Assembly: GCA_028023455.1 (NCBI GenBank)
Contig: JAQFVV010006470.1
Span: 1,087,800-1,151,799, forward strand
DNA: 64,000 nt
DNA from: Epiperipatus broadwayi
Taxonomy: Eukaryota > Onychophora > Udeonychophora > Euonychophora > Peripatidae
Direction of reading: 5' to 3'
Shown here: piece by piece, positions 16,560-28,839 of the stretch
Layout: every line of letters starts with the position of its first letter
How positions within the stretch are numbered: the first letter of the stretch is position 1
Notes under the pieces: generated by a model
What the model was told of the DNA's origin: nothing
The model's input: only the letters and a program-made list of their open reading frames with translations
The model's database searches: none
Program-made: the position numbers and the translations under genes

Positions 16560-17815
16560 CAAATATTTTCTTAATAAAAAAAAGATATTAGAAATTACAG
16601 ACCTATCAGCCTTTTATCAGTTTTATACACAATTTTACAAAAATAATTACAATTCGTCTACAAAGAACATTGGATTTCCACCACCCAAGGGCACAAGCTG
16701 GATTTAAAAGTGGTTTTAGTATAGTAGTTCATATCTAGGCATTGAGAGATGTTATAAAAAGGGCAAATGAATATGAGTTGTCATTATGTTTTGGATTTGT
16801 ACATAATGAAAAGGCATTTAATTCTATACACATTTTTTCAATGATTAAAGCATTGGATCATCAAGGTATAGATCCAGGATAGTGTCATATTTCAAAAAAT
16901 ATTTATAAAAATGCAACAGCAACTATTAGATTACATAATGATACTGGCAAAATCAACATTGAGAAATGTGTAAAACAAGGTGACTTCATAACTCCAAAAC
17001 ATTTTACAGCAGTGTTGGAAGAAGTATTTTGTGGATTAAAATGGGGAACAAAAGAAGTGAAAGTAAATGGAGATAATTTAAGTCATTTAGATTTTGCAGA
17101 TGATATAGTTGTATTTGCAAATAATGCTTCAGACATTTAATAAATGTTGCAGGAATTATCAGATGATAGGAGGAATGTAAGACTAAAGATAAATGTTAAA
17201 AAGACTAAAGTAATGTTTGATTGATTTGCTCAAAATATGAAAATAAACATTGATTATGATGAATTAAAAGAAGTTAACAGTTACAAATACATATGTCAGA
17301 ATATTAATACAGATGAAAAGATAATACATAAAATTAATCATAGAATTAAACTTGGTTGGGGTGCTTTTGGAAGAAATAACTTGATATAAAAAGGAAATTA
17401 ACATATGTGTTTGAAAAGGAAGGTTTTTAACAAATATGGTTTACCTGATCTTACTTATGGATCTGAGACTTGGACACTTTATAGAAGAGCAATACCAAGA
17501 CTCCAGACCACTCAAAGAAGTATGTAGAGATGCATGTTAGGAGTAACAAGAAGAAATCAAAAATGCAATGTATGGGTAAGAGAACAAACAAGTTTTACTG
17601 ACATCAATGAAAAAATTAAAAGATTAAAGTGGAGTTGTGTTAGACATATTGCTAAAAGAGATGATAATAGATGGACAATAGAAATCGTAAAGTGGATTCC
17701 AAGAGATTGTAAAAGACCCATGTGAGATGGATGGAAGAAATAAAAAAAATATGCAGGGATGCTGTGGGAAAATGTGGCTAAAGATCGGAGAAGATGGATT
17801 AAACTTGGAGAGATG
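16560..17815 (+). mobile_element. RTE-like LINE, copy B, 5' truncated
   Basis: Begins abruptly inside the RT fingers (RNYRPISLLSV-type motif near 16580). It runs through palm motifs to the C-terminal segment (TLNRRAI-type at 17470; CMLGVTRRN at 17530; the KDRRRW-type block near 17780). The catalytic box here still reads LDFADDIVVFAN (about 17086-17120), unlike copy A. Stops in several places (16884, 17138, 17222, 17387) inactivate it. It ends at a TA tract at 17817 and lacks the GAT-rich tail of the other copies. Confidence 0.8.
17534..17725 (+). pseudogene. RTE-like ORF2 C-terminal fragment (63 codons)
   Basis: A frame reading MLGVTRRNQKCNVWVREQT matches the C-terminal region of the longer LINE copy at 26.5-27.6 kb on the minus strand. 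It is part of copy B. Confidence 0.75.
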
Positions 17816-17816
17816 T

Positions 17817-17850
17817 TTATATATATATATATATATGCGTGTGTGTGTGT
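17817..17850. repeat. (TA)n(TG)n microsatellite
   Basis: A short TA tract (17817-17836) followed by TG repeats (17838-17850). Confidence 0.85.
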
Positions 17851-18045
17851 TATAATGGAATCGAATATATTTAATAAGCCAAATTTAACAGAATCAATTA
17901 TATTTAATGCCTGGAAATAATTGATTTAATGCTTCACAGTTGGGCTCATCAAATATAATGGAATTGATTTTATTTAATAGCTCCAGGCATCAAATATAAC
18001 AAAATCAATTATATTTAAAGTCTAAATTGGGTTTGTTAAATATAT
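17851..18045. repeat. Degenerate tandem repeat around a TATAATGGAATTGATT-like core
   Basis: The core, with variants such as AACAGAATCAATTATATTTAA, recurs about four times between 17855 and 18030 at irregular 45-65 bp spacing. Unit boundaries are unclear. Confidence 0.5.
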
Positions 18046-18378
18046 ACAGGATGACTAAATTTCCTAGAAAGAGGATATGCATTTTAATACCATTGGATTT
18101 TGGGTCTTCAGGTAGAATGCTAGAAATGAATCGATGACATACTAAGTCCATGATTATATCTATCTTTATTATGCTAGCTCAATAATTTTAAATACGTTTT
18201 GATATAATTTAGACAAGTTCAACCATCTTTCATCCCTCTTTCAGCCACCATTATGTCACAATATTCAAACTCCTGGAGAATTTGCAATTAGCTCTTTTCA
18301 GGGATAATTTCAAAACAAGTTATTATTTAATATGCATTTATATAAGAATTAACTAATAATTGATATTCATATGACAAG

Positions 18379-18423
<45 letters not shown>

Positions 18424-19469
18424 ATATATCATTATATAAATATATAAATTATATATATATATATATATAATTTAATAATGATTAGATAAAGAGATCAAGT
18501 TAATTATTCAATATTTAATAAACAATAAAAATATAATGTAAAAGATAAATAAAATGTTAATAAACAAATACGGATGAATATTACCATTTTAAAATACTAA
18601 TAAATAATATACTTATCTAATAACCTATGATAAAATTCAATACTAAAATAAACTTTCAAAAGTAAAGAATATAATTTAAATTAATAGATATATAAAAACA
18701 ATATCTAGATTCAAAAATTAATAATTTATATAACTTATTAATTTCTTTACAGTTCTTACATTAATGCTTCATAATTACTAATATATAAGTACTATTTACA
18801 AGTGTATCACTTATATATTATATGTTTTTATAATAATTAAAATACATTAAATGTTTACTATATTATATAGTAAATATAGTATAATCCTGTTTAAAATATC
18901 TGTTAAATAATAACTTTTTTTATATCATTCATCTAATTTGATGAATTATGTCAAGCTTTCAATTTATATTTAATTTTAAATTTAGATATTCCTATTAAGA
19001 TATAATGATGCCAAAATTGAAATAAAAATAATATTAATAATAATAAACATATTAAAATAATATAAGTATTATATATATATATATATATATAAATAATAAA
19101 TATATTACTTATATTATATTATATATATATAAAGAAAAAAAACTTACTTTCCAGAGTTAAGACTAGATCTTTAAGTCTGTACTTCATAATCCTAATGAAG
19201 ATCTTTTACGAAGTATATTAATCCATTGGTATAATGATGATTTATTTATCTTTAATTGATAAACTGTTAATAATATCCAATGATTTGATTGATATAATAT
19301 AAAGTAAATATTCTTCAAATGTTGATGTTCTTATTCTCTATTTTTCTATTATCATTAGACATTCTTTATAACTAATATTTCAAAATATTTCAAAATAGCA
19401 TGTAAGTTGGCTTCGAAACCTTTATGATACAATAATTATTTATTCATTCCTCTATTGTAATAATCTTTA
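18046..19469. other. AT-rich spacer with short TA tracts
   Basis: TA tracts at 18384-18420, 18452-18469 and 19071-19090. No coding potential or wider repeats were seen. Confidence 0.35.
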
Positions 19470-19471
19470 TA

Positions 19472-20621
19472 CACCTGTGTCTCTTTTTACATGAACTTAT
19501 TTAACACAATTTTGAAGTTACGAGATTCGTGTTTCACCGGAAGTCAAACTCTGATAATAGGCTATTATTTTAAATAATAAATTTCACGCACTTACATTAT
19601 ATTGAAAGTAATAGCACAATTATTGGAATTCGAATTTCATGTTAGTAATTTCAATATTTTCAGTGCTTTATAATAGTAAGATTTTATGCAATAATGAAAT
19701 TAAAATCATGATTTCCACATTTTATGTTTACACACATAAAATTTTACAAGATTATAATGTAAATTTGTTTAAACACTGTGTGTGTTAATTTTGCATATTA
19801 AATCACATTCTGTTTTGGCTTTTTAAAAAAGAATGTAATCAATTATTAATCATTTGTGTCCACAAGTTTATTTTTAAAAGGTGAGTAATAGCAGTGAAAC
19901 AAAATTTGATTTTTAAATGGAATTGAAAATTAAAAAAATAAAGCCAAAAATAAAAGTTTAGATACAAAAGAAAATGTAGAAAAAGATAAAGAAATTGAAG
20001 TGGAACTGTTCCTTTCACTTCGAAAATGATTAGAGAAGGTCTTCAACTTTCTAATCAGTTCGAAAATTATTTTCTTAATAATGACACTATTCATGAACGT
20101 GCTCTTAAATTCCAATGAGAGCTAAATAGTTGTATGTCTGGATATTGTCAGCTTCATAAACAATTAACAAAATCATTGTCACAAAGATTAACTACTAATT
20201 ACATTGTCTGCTAGTCATAGTTCCTCTTGTGAAGAAACTTTACCAGTTTGCAAATGAACCTGTTTATTGGCAAATAGCGTTAATGATTAAAACGTGTATA
20301 AAAATGTATATTACTATACTGTAAATTATGCATAAAAATATATTATTATGAATAAAATTAAATATTATAGTTAAAAAAGTTTGTCTTGTATCATTTTTTT
20401 TCAAATTTGAAATATTTTATTAGTCATATTTTATTTCCTTATTTTTTTTTTTTTGCAAATCTTAAAGTAATTTTATATTGGTGTTTTGCTTTTATGTGAA
20501 TTTTGAAAAATCACAATCCGCATCCCCTTTTTTTCAAGGTATGTTATGTCTATTTTTGTGTGATTTTATTTGCACATGTTTTCTGAGGCACCTATCTATT
20601 GTGTAAAATAAGAACCAGGTG
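19472..20621. mobile_element. Non-autonomous DNA transposon with TA target duplication, copy A
   Basis: Left end CACCTGTGTCTCTTTTTACA and right end (reverse complement CACCTGGTTCTTATTTTACA) are terminal inverted repeats, with TA on each side (19470-19471, 20622-20623). The interior is about 1.15 kb and aligns along its length with copy B at 47581-48763. A decayed frame near 19960-20110 resembles the acidic C-terminal tail of a transposase; pogo/Tigger affinity is a guess. TA duplication is typical of the Tc1/mariner/pogo group. No catalytic domain is present. Confidence 0.8.
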
Positions 20622-20993
20622 TATATATAATTACTTTAAATGTATATATATTTATATATATATCTGAAGAATATCAAAGTTTTAAAAATAACGTTGTTTC
20701 TAAAAACTCAAACAGATGTTTTTTTTTCTTTTATATTGCTATTCCTTTTAAGATTTAATAGAAAATTTAAATATTTTTATGCCTTTTAATCCATAGAGTT
20801 ATCTTGTATTTGGAAGAGTTAATATTTAATTCCAAATGTTGAACTGTAATATTTATTATAAAAAAAGTTATTTAAAGATAAATGATTTTCTTTTCTTCTC
20901 TTTAATAATCAGAAACCAAATGAATCTCCTCATGTTTTGTTACAATTTCATGCTTAATTGTTTCAAATATTAATTGTTCAACAGACATTAAGA

Positions 20994-21112
<119 letters not shown>

Positions 21113-21554
21113 GAGGGCACACATACTAAAATATCCATAGAGATTTTATATTTATAAATAATTTCATTATAGATAAAAGTATGTTAGGTTAATAATAATA
21201 ACTGGAATAAGTTGCTATTATAATATAAATATGCTGTCTCAAGGTCTCAATTTGAAGAAATGTGATTTGTAATCAAACAAATCTGATAACAGCTCAAATT
21301 AGTTATTTCACAAACTACTTTAGAAAAGGAAACATTTAATAAAAACACACTTCCATATTTATTGCTACATGGATAAATTTTAATATGTGAATAATTAACA
21401 ATATATACTGACATTAAAATTTAAAAAAAAATAGTATGCATTTAATTATATTATTAAATATTTTCAAATGTTGCATTGTAATTAGATTAAAATAATAGAA
21501 TTATATAGTCAAAATAAGAGTCATAGATCACATGACTCAATTCACTTAAGCTTG

Positions 21555-21900
21555 TAAGACATAAATAATGAGCATTGGTAACCTTTGTTATAAATGCTTA
21601 GCCAGAGAAATCATTTAAAATATTTTTTTCAGAAACCCCCACCCAAATCTCTGACCATGGTTTCTTGCTTTGATACTCATCACATAAGCACTAGGTCCTT
21701 TGACCCTCATCAGAGAGGTGCTAGGAGAGCTAAAGAAGTGACTCTCTCTTAGGAGTACCAAAGCACAAAACTATGGTCAACGATTTGGGGGGAGGGCTCC
21801 TGACAAAATATTTTAAATACTTTCTCTGGCTAAGCATTTGCCACAAAGCTTGTTGAGCAATTGACAATGTTCATTGTTAATAGAATTATATGTCTTACTA
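21555..21900. mobile_element. Foldback element with hammerhead-like motif (family 4)
   Basis: Left arm (about 21555-21690) and right arm (about 21755-21900) are imperfect reverse complements. Both contain AAATGCTTAGCCAGAGAAA, then an AATATTTT block, then a C-rich block, then the complement of CCATGGTC-type sequence. The outer ends read GTAAGACATA and its complement. The asymmetric centre holds the ribozyme-like motif. I read this as two head-to-head copies of a small hammerhead-bearing repeat. Confidence 0.65.
21641..21713 (-). ncRNA. Hammerhead-like motif, family 4 (interrupted)
   Basis: On the minus strand CUGAUGA (plus 21707-21713) is followed after an apparent insertion of about 30 nt by a second UGAUGAG. 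Then come a stem II remnant (GUAUC AAA GCAA), GAAA (21661-21664), palindromic CCAUGG (21655-21660), and UC at the cleavage position (21653-21654). The 3' strand AGAGAUUUGGG can pair with CCUCU upstream of the first CUGAUGA. The interruption makes activity unlikely. The other arm keeps AUGGUC but has AAAA for GAAA. Confidence 0.45.
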
Positions 21901-22880
21901 TGTGAAGGAAGAGAAGAAATAATTGTCATATGAACAAGTATTTAAATTGTGCAAATTATAAACACTTAACATATATCATGAACACTGTCAATAAAATAAA
22001 TTAGATAGAACATGTAATTATGCTATTAGAAATTATAAGTTAAAAAGAATAACTAAATTATTGATCAAATTTTAAAAGTTAATAGTGATTTTTCTTCCGT
22101 TCTGTCCTAACATAAACAATGAGAGTAAATAAAATATTTTATACATTTAATTATAAAATAATTACAAAAATACTTATGCATTATTTACTTCCAAAACATT
22201 TTAGGAAAGAAATTATTGATTTATTATTGAAAAAAAAAAAAACAGAATGTAAATAAATAGATATCAAATCTTGTTATCAGCTAATGATAAACTTGTTGCT
22301 AGGCAAACATACGTCAAATGGGTGTAAATAAATATGAAAATAACAAATAAGACTAATCAATTATCTCCAATAGGTCAGCCTACTTTAATCTACTTTAAAA
22401 GTCAACATAAGAAGTATTGTAGCAGAAATACCATTGATGGGCAAGAAATGTCTCTTTAAAACTAATTTAAACCATAATTTCAATAAATATATCTTGTTAA
22501 CAGATTTATAATATTTTAATACGTCATTTATAACAGGGTATATGATAACCTGTTTTAACAGAAGACAATGTACTGGAGGAGCCAATCTTAGTTCAAGATT
22601 GTGTTTCATGGTTTCATCTATAACCTGTTTTGAAACCATATATCCTCTTCCCATCCTTTAAGTGTATATATATATATAAATTTGAGATGTGTGCATAAGT
22701 TATAAAAAATGGCTTTTAGAAAATTTTTATTATTATTGATTATTTTGTACTAAGATACATAGGTGTGGTTCATATATATATATATATACATAAGCAAAAA
22801 CTTACTAACAAAATGTTGACATTTTAAATATTTTATTATATGTCATTTATACAACTTTTTTGCCTATTAAAATGTATATT
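21901..22880. other. AT-rich spacer, no recognised gene
   Basis: An 89-codon minus frame (22385-22654) has ordinary composition but no recognised motif. Short TA tracts lie at 22663-22678 and 22773-22789. Confidence 0.3.
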
Positions 22881-23096
22881 AGGTATTTGATCTGATGCTT
22901 AGAGAGTGGGTTCGAATCCAAGCTGGTCCCTGCCAAAATCTTGGGCTTGACTGAGTTTGAAGTACATTTTGCGAGTTCAAGTTCATGTTAGATGGATAAA
23001 CATGCTTTAACCGGTACATAGGACTTTCTTTCATTGGCTTGGTCTCCCAAAGTGAGGCTTCAATATAAACACCCACATAACCTGAGTATTGAATTC
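22880..23096 (+). repeat. Possible tRNA-derived repeat with a B-box-like sequence
   Basis: GGTTCGAATCC at 22909-22919 matches the RNA polymerase III B-box consensus exactly, in a less AT-rich 200-bp segment that ends in a TA tract. I cannot fit a convincing A box or cloverleaf upstream, so this is at most a tRNA-derived SINE fragment. Confidence 0.3.
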
Positions 23097-23119
23097 TTAT
23101 ATATATATATATATATATA

Positions 23120-23170
<51 letters not shown>
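23097..23170. repeat. (TA)n microsatellite, interrupted
   Basis: TA tract broken by AAGAGA near 23119-23124. Confidence 0.9.
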
Positions 23171-23172
<2 letters not shown>

Positions 23173-23510
23173 GTGTTCAAAGTGTAAAATTTGTTGTTTA
23201 AAGTTAAAACCCACGTACTACAACTATAATTATAGTACATATGTATTTTTTACATCAATGTAATCATCTACATACCTGAGTCATATATAAAGCTTTTTTT
23301 TGTAATTGAGACATATATGAAAAAAATATAATTTATTTCTAAATCATAGATCACACTATATTGGCTGGCACCCTTATAATTTTTTTTTGAACCAGTAGTG
23401 AGTCAAATGCAAAAATCTTGGAAGTGGAGGGCTGTTACTCTGATGAAAAATATTCAGAGCATTTTTTATTTATTTAATGCTATAATGTATTGTTTAAGGT
23501 ATTTGATTCT

Positions 23511-24030
23511 ATAAACATTACAAGCATAAAACTAAACTAGTCAATATATAATCAAAACCACCCCAAATCCAAAATTAAAAAAGACAGCATAAAAATAATA
23601 TCAAAACACAACCTAAGGTTTCACTGCTACAAGCAGACTTCTCAAGTGTAAAGAACTACAAAAATTACACAATATATATATAATATTAAAAACTATATAC
23701 AAAAATTACACAATATATATATAATATTAAAAACTACCCACAAATCCATTCACTTCTCATCCTCAATTAATATTAAAAGATTTCTTAAATAAGTTAATTG
23801 CTTCAGAATAATAAATTTCAATAATAAAGACTCTTTAATTCTTCTTTTGATTTCATTTCTCTCAAAGAAGACAACCTTAGCATAATCAAAATCAATAGTG
23901 TGGCCTGTATATATATTGTGTAGTTTTTGTATTTCTTTACACTTGAGAAGTCTTCTTGTAGCAGTGAAACCTTAGGTTGGGTTTTAATATTATTTTTATG
24001 CTGGTCTTGTTTAATTTTGGCTTTGTGGTA
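23511..24030. mobile_element. PLE-A remnant, head-to-head inverted
   Basis: The left part is the minus-strand 3' end of PLE-A. Plus-strand 23740-23890 is the complement of its C-terminal coding end, and 23625-23660 the complement of its terminal ribozyme-like motif. From about 23905 the sequence turns round and repeats the same terminal motif in plus orientation (CTTGAGAAG, then GAAACCTTAGG at 23945-23975) up to a TA tract. Two TATAATATTAAAAACTA segments at 23675-23740 are a local direct duplication. Confidence 0.75.
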
Positions 24031-24036
24031 GCTTTG

Positions 24037-24039
<3 letters not shown>

Positions 24040-24080
<41 letters not shown>
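24040..24080. repeat. (TA)n microsatellite
   Basis: TA tract between the PLE-A remnant and the LRR exon. Confidence 0.9.
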
Positions 24081-24083
<3 letters not shown>

Positions 24084-24092
24084 ATAATCATT

Positions 24093-24654
24093 ATGAATAC
24101 AGTTTATTTCATCATTACTTGGTGGATATCATTATGTATGAGCATGAATACAACTTATGTTCAGGAATGCCCATCCAACTCTACTACAGGATGCTTCTGT
24201 GCGAATTTGTTTGCTTATTGCTTTAACATTAGTTCACTAAATGAATTGCAGACATATTTGGATAGTCCTCGCTCTTTGTTACATATTGATTTTGATCTAG
24301 ATAACGTGGTAAGACTTCCCAGGCAAGCACTTGGTGATGTTCAAGTAAAAAGTCTTCTTGTATATTGCATTAATCTTGAGTATATTGATGATGATGCTTT
24401 TTTAGGACTTGATACCTTAGAAATTTTACAAATTTGGTTTTCAAAAATTAAAGAAATACCAATATTATCATTCGACCATCTGCCTTCTCTTCAGGTCATA
24501 AGATTAAACTATAATAAAATCAAAACAGTTCCAGGTTTCGCTTTCTCCAAACTATCTCACTTAAAAGAAATAAGTCTTATTGGAAATACTATCACAACTG
24601 TTAATAGAGACGCATTTATTCTACCAGGCATTATGCCTTACATCTATATATATG
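24093..24654 (+). CDS. First coding exon of a secreted or membrane leucine-rich-repeat protein
   Basis: The ATG at 24093 opens a frame with a hydrophobic signal peptide (residues about 1-23, with [12 protein letters not shown]). A cysteine cluster typical of an LRR N-cap follows (ECP, then GCFC, then YCF, residues about 25-44). Then come about four 24-residue LRRs: [67 protein letters not shown]. At 24655 a strong splice donor (GTAAGT) follows ...TATATATG, giving a phase-1 intron; the open frame beyond it is TA repeat. No later exon was recognised in the window, which is transposon-filled. LRR proteins of this type usually act outside the cell in adhesion or recognition. It may be a live gene with long introns or a stranded exon. 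Confidence 0.7.
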
Positions 24655-24683
24655 GTAAGTTTTACCATGGTCATATGCAAAAT

Positions 24684-24807
<124 letters not shown>

Positions 24808-24893
24808 GTGCTAATAGCTCTAAACAAGCTTATTTATTTTATTTTTTATGATAAATGCTACAAGGTAAAATACCTGAAGCCTTTATCTATGAT

Positions 24894-24950
24894 GGTCCCC
24901 ATCGCCAGACCGGTTTCAAGCTATGGCTCTCATCAGTGAGGATCTAGGAC
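24894..24950 (-). ncRNA. Type I hammerhead ribozyme, family 1, minus copy
   Basis: Read on the minus strand: GUCCUAGAUCCUCA (5' stem I), CUGAUGA, then stem II GAGC-CAUA-GCUU, then GAAA. Palindromic CCGG, the cleavage site UC, and 3' stem I UGGCGAUGGGGAC follow. Stem I pairs AUCCUCA with UGGCGAU (one C-C mismatch, one wobble), then a small internal loop, then GUCCU with GGGAC. All conserved core residues are present. Stem III has at most one or two base pairs within a single molecule. Confidence 0.75.
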
Positions 24951-25215
24951 ATTAGATTAAAAATATTAACTCAAGCCAAGCATTTATCTAATTATTAAAT
25001 ATTAAGAAAAAAGATTCAAATTTTCAGTCACCTATATGTCTTCAATTTCAGCTTTTTAACCAATAAAACTACATGAGCCTGAAATAAACTCAGTGATCCC
25101 ATATATTAGTTGGCTTAGCAACTTAGTATAGCCAAAACCCTAATAGCAAAATTATAATATTAGTAAAAATCAGTAATATATCACATGCCATATATAGCTC
25201 GTATTAGCAATATGT

Positions 25216-25241
25216 AGCTATGGCTCTCATCAGTGAGGAGC
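25216..25241 (-). ncRNA. Truncated family 1 hammerhead fragment
   Basis: Contains the minus-strand CCUCACUGAUGAGAGCCAUA segment but is cut off before GAAA. Confidence 0.6.
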
Positions 25242-25609
25242 TAGAACCATCATAGATAAAGGCTTCAGGTATTTTCTCTTGTACCAATATCATAAAAAAT
25301 AAAATAAATAAGCTTGTTTAAAGCTATTAGCACACTCTTTATATATTTCATATTAGTAATTCAAGCTATATAGGTCATGTGATATATGAGTGATTTTTAC
25401 TAATATTATAATTTTGCTATTAGGGTTGGCTATATTAAATTGCTAAGCCAACTAATATATGGGATCATGGAATTTATTTCAGGCTCATAAAGTTTCTTTG
25501 GTTAAAGAGCTGAGTTTGAAGACATGTAGGTGTCTTAAGATTTGGATCTTTTTCTTAATATTTAAGAATTAGATAAATACTTGGCTTGAGTTAATGTTTC
25601 GAATCTAAA

Positions 25610-25666
25610 GTCCTAGCTCCTCAGTGATGAGAGCCATAGCTCGAAAACGGTCTGGGGATGGGGTCC
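25610..25666 (+). ncRNA. Type I hammerhead ribozyme, family 1, plus copy (mutated core)
   Basis: GUCCUAGCUCCUCA, then GUGAUGA (first core C replaced by G), stem II GAGC-CAUA-GCUC (perfect), GAAA, ACGG (CCGG with one change), UC, and UGGGGAUGGGGUCC. Here the stem I position mismatched in the minus copy is a G-C pair. The two copies therefore support one consensus, although neither is perfect. Confidence 0.7.
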
Positions 25667-25797
25667 ATCATAGCTAAAAGCTTCAGGTATTTTGTCTTGT
25701 AGCATTTATCATAACAAATAAAGTAAATAAGCTTGTTTAGAGCTATTAGCACACTCTTTATATATTACATATTGGTAATACAAGCTATATAGGTCAT

Positions 25798-26455
<658 letters not shown>

Positions 26456-26539
26456 TATCATCATCATCATCATTATCAACCATTATCAATCCACTGCAGG
26501 ATGAAGGTCTCTCCAAGTTTAATCCATCTTCTCCGATAT

Positions 26540-27610
26540 TTAGCTTCTCCACATCACCCCTGCACACTTTCTTATTTCATCCATCCATCTCTCATGTGGT
26601 CTCTTTCTGGGTCTTTTACAATTTTTTGGAATCCAGTTTAAAATTCCAATTGTCCATCTATTATCATCTCTTCTAACAATATGACCAGCCCAACTCCACT
26701 TCAATCTTTTCATTTTTTCAATGAGGTCAGTAATACCTGTTTGTTCTCTTACCCATACATTGCGTTTACAATCTCTTCTTGTTACTCCCAACATACATCT
26801 CTCCATACTTCTTTGAGTGGTCTGAAGTCTCTGAATTGCTCTTCCATTAAGTGTCCAACTCTCAGATCCATAAGTAAGAACTGGTAAAACACATTTGTAA
26901 AAAAACTTCCTTTTCAAACACATAGGTATATTTCCTTTTAGTATCAAGTTATTTCTACCAAAAGCACTCCAACCAAGTTTAGTTCTATGATTAATATCCT
27001 CCATTATGTTTCCATCTGTATTAATAATCTGACCAAGGTATTTGTAACTGTTAACTTCTTCTAATTCATCATAATCAATCTTTATTTTCATATTTTGAGC
27101 AAATCGATTAAACATTACTTTAGTCTTTTTAACATTTATCTTTAGTCCTACTTTCCTACTTTCACCTGATAATTTCTGCAACATTTCCTGCAGATCTGAA
27201 GCATTATTTGCAAAAACAACTACATGATCTGTGAAATCTAAATGACTTAAATAATCACCATTTACTTTCACTCCTTTAGTTTCCCATTTTAATCCACAAA
27301 ATACTTCATGCAGCACTGCTGTAAAAAGTTTTGGAGATATGAAGTCACCTTTTCTTACACCTTTCTCAATGTTGACTTTCCCAGTGTCATTATGTAATCT
27401 AATTGTTGCTGTTGCATTTTTATAAATATTCTTTAAAATATGACAATATCCTGGGTCTATACCTTGATGACCCAATGCTTTAATCACTGAAGAAATGTTT
27501 ATAGAATCAAATGCCTTTTCATAATCTACAAATCCAAAATATAATGACAACTCATATTCATTTGTCCTTTCTATAACTTCTACAATAGCTGAATATGATC
27601 TACTGTACAA
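26540..27610 (-). pseudogene. RTE-like reverse transcriptase, palm to C-terminus (356 codons)
   Basis: RT motif A is FGFVDYEKAFDS (residues about 25-36), motif B region GVRKGDFISPKLF (84-96), and the catalytic box reads LDFTDHVVVFAN (about 124-135). The second catalytic Asp is therefore replaced by His and the enzyme would be dead. The C-terminal part (TLNGRAIQRLQTTQRSMERC, then CMLGVTRRD, then GHIVRRDDNRW) is the conserved tail of this LINE group. The upstream frame (27620-28054) is the same protein interrupted by a frameshift near 27615. Confidence 0.85.
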
Positions 27611-27619
27611 AAACCACTT

Positions 27620-28054
27620 TTAAATCCAGTTTGTTCTCTTGGTTGGTGGAAATCCAATGTTCTCTGTAGACGAGTAGTAATTAATTATCTTGGTAAAAAT
27701 TTTATATAAAACTGATAAAAGGCTGATAGGTTTGTAATTTCTAATATCTTCTTTATCACCTTTTTGAAATATTAATATTATTACTGCATTCTTCCACTCA
27801 TCCGGTACATCTTTATCATTTAGACATTTGGTATATAACTTTGCTAAATTTTTTTCTATTTCTTCACCTGCTTCTTTTAATATATCAATTAGAATTCCAT
27901 CATTACCTGGGGCCTTTGCTTTCTTCATACATTTAATTGTATGTCTCACTTCTTCATTTAAAATTCTGGGCAATTTGGAAGATGTAATAGATATAGGAGG
28001 TACTTGTTCTTTATTACTATATAATTCTTGATAAAAATCTTCTACCAATTTCAT
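27620..28054 (-). pseudogene. RTE-like reverse transcriptase fingers (144 codons)
   Basis: Contains [11 protein letters not shown] (residues about 44-54) and [20 protein letters not shown] (about 91-110), which correspond to RT fingers motifs 1 and 2. The last residues, [16 protein letters not shown], lead into the next fragment, where the family has Q-x-G-F. Confidence 0.85.
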
Positions 28055-28096
28055 GATGTCATCTCTCCTTTTAGTAATAATTCCATCTTTTTTTCC

Positions 28097-28405
28097 TTAT
28101 TGCAGATGTAAATTTCCTACCAAAAGCAAATGTTGTTTTACATTCTTAAGACTTTTATTTTCTTCTACAGCTTTCCTTGCTAGTTCACAGTTATACTTTG
28201 TTATATCATTTTCAACTCTTTTCCGCACCATTTTACAAAATTCGAGATATTCAATTCTTTTTAATGCATCATTTTTATATATCTTCATATTCCTTATTTT
28301 CTTCATAAATTCTCTAGTCTCAGTAGAAATTTTATTGGTCAATTGATGTTTCTTTCTACCAGCTATCTTTCTTGTAGTTTTCAAAATTGTATCAGTTATT
28401 TTCAT
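28097..28405 (-). pseudogene. LINE linker between endonuclease and RT
   Basis: A lysine-rich helical segment (KKIRNMKIYKNDALKRIEYL; ELARKAVEENKSLKNVKQHL). The second block recurs in copy C at about 49250-49320, confirming that the two belong to the same family. Confidence 0.7.
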
Positions 28406-28839
28406 ATTAATTTCATTGAAATCTGATTCATGTTCAAAATCTACTAATACTTGAAACCGATTTGTAAGTTCTAATTTAAACTCATTAGAATGTTTCTGAA
28501 GATTAGGAATATCAACTGTAAATATTATTTTTCTTAATGATTTTTGTCTCTTTAGTTTTACATTAACACGTATCTTACACCTTACTAATCGATGATCACA
28601 TCCTGTGTTAAATTTATTAAGAACATTACAATCTTAAAATATGTATTTTCTGTTAGTCAAAATATAATCCAATTCTGCTGTAGCTTCATTTGGATGCTTC
28701 CATGTTCATTTCCTTTTAACATTTTTCTCAAAAAAAGAATTCATAATATAAGGTTTTTCTTTTTCTGCAAACTCCACAAGTCTATGTCCTCTCTCATTTC
28801 TATTACCATAACCAAAATTCCCCACAGCACTTTCTTCTT

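Noticed and set aside
17782-17794. AGATCGGAG resembling the start of the Illumina adapter
   Set aside because: It diverges after nine bases and encodes the K-D-R-R block conserved in all three RTE-like LINE copies; the same holds at 50891.
22880-23060. Functional tRNA gene
   Set aside because: Only the B-box matches; no acceptor stem or anticodon arm could be folded around it.
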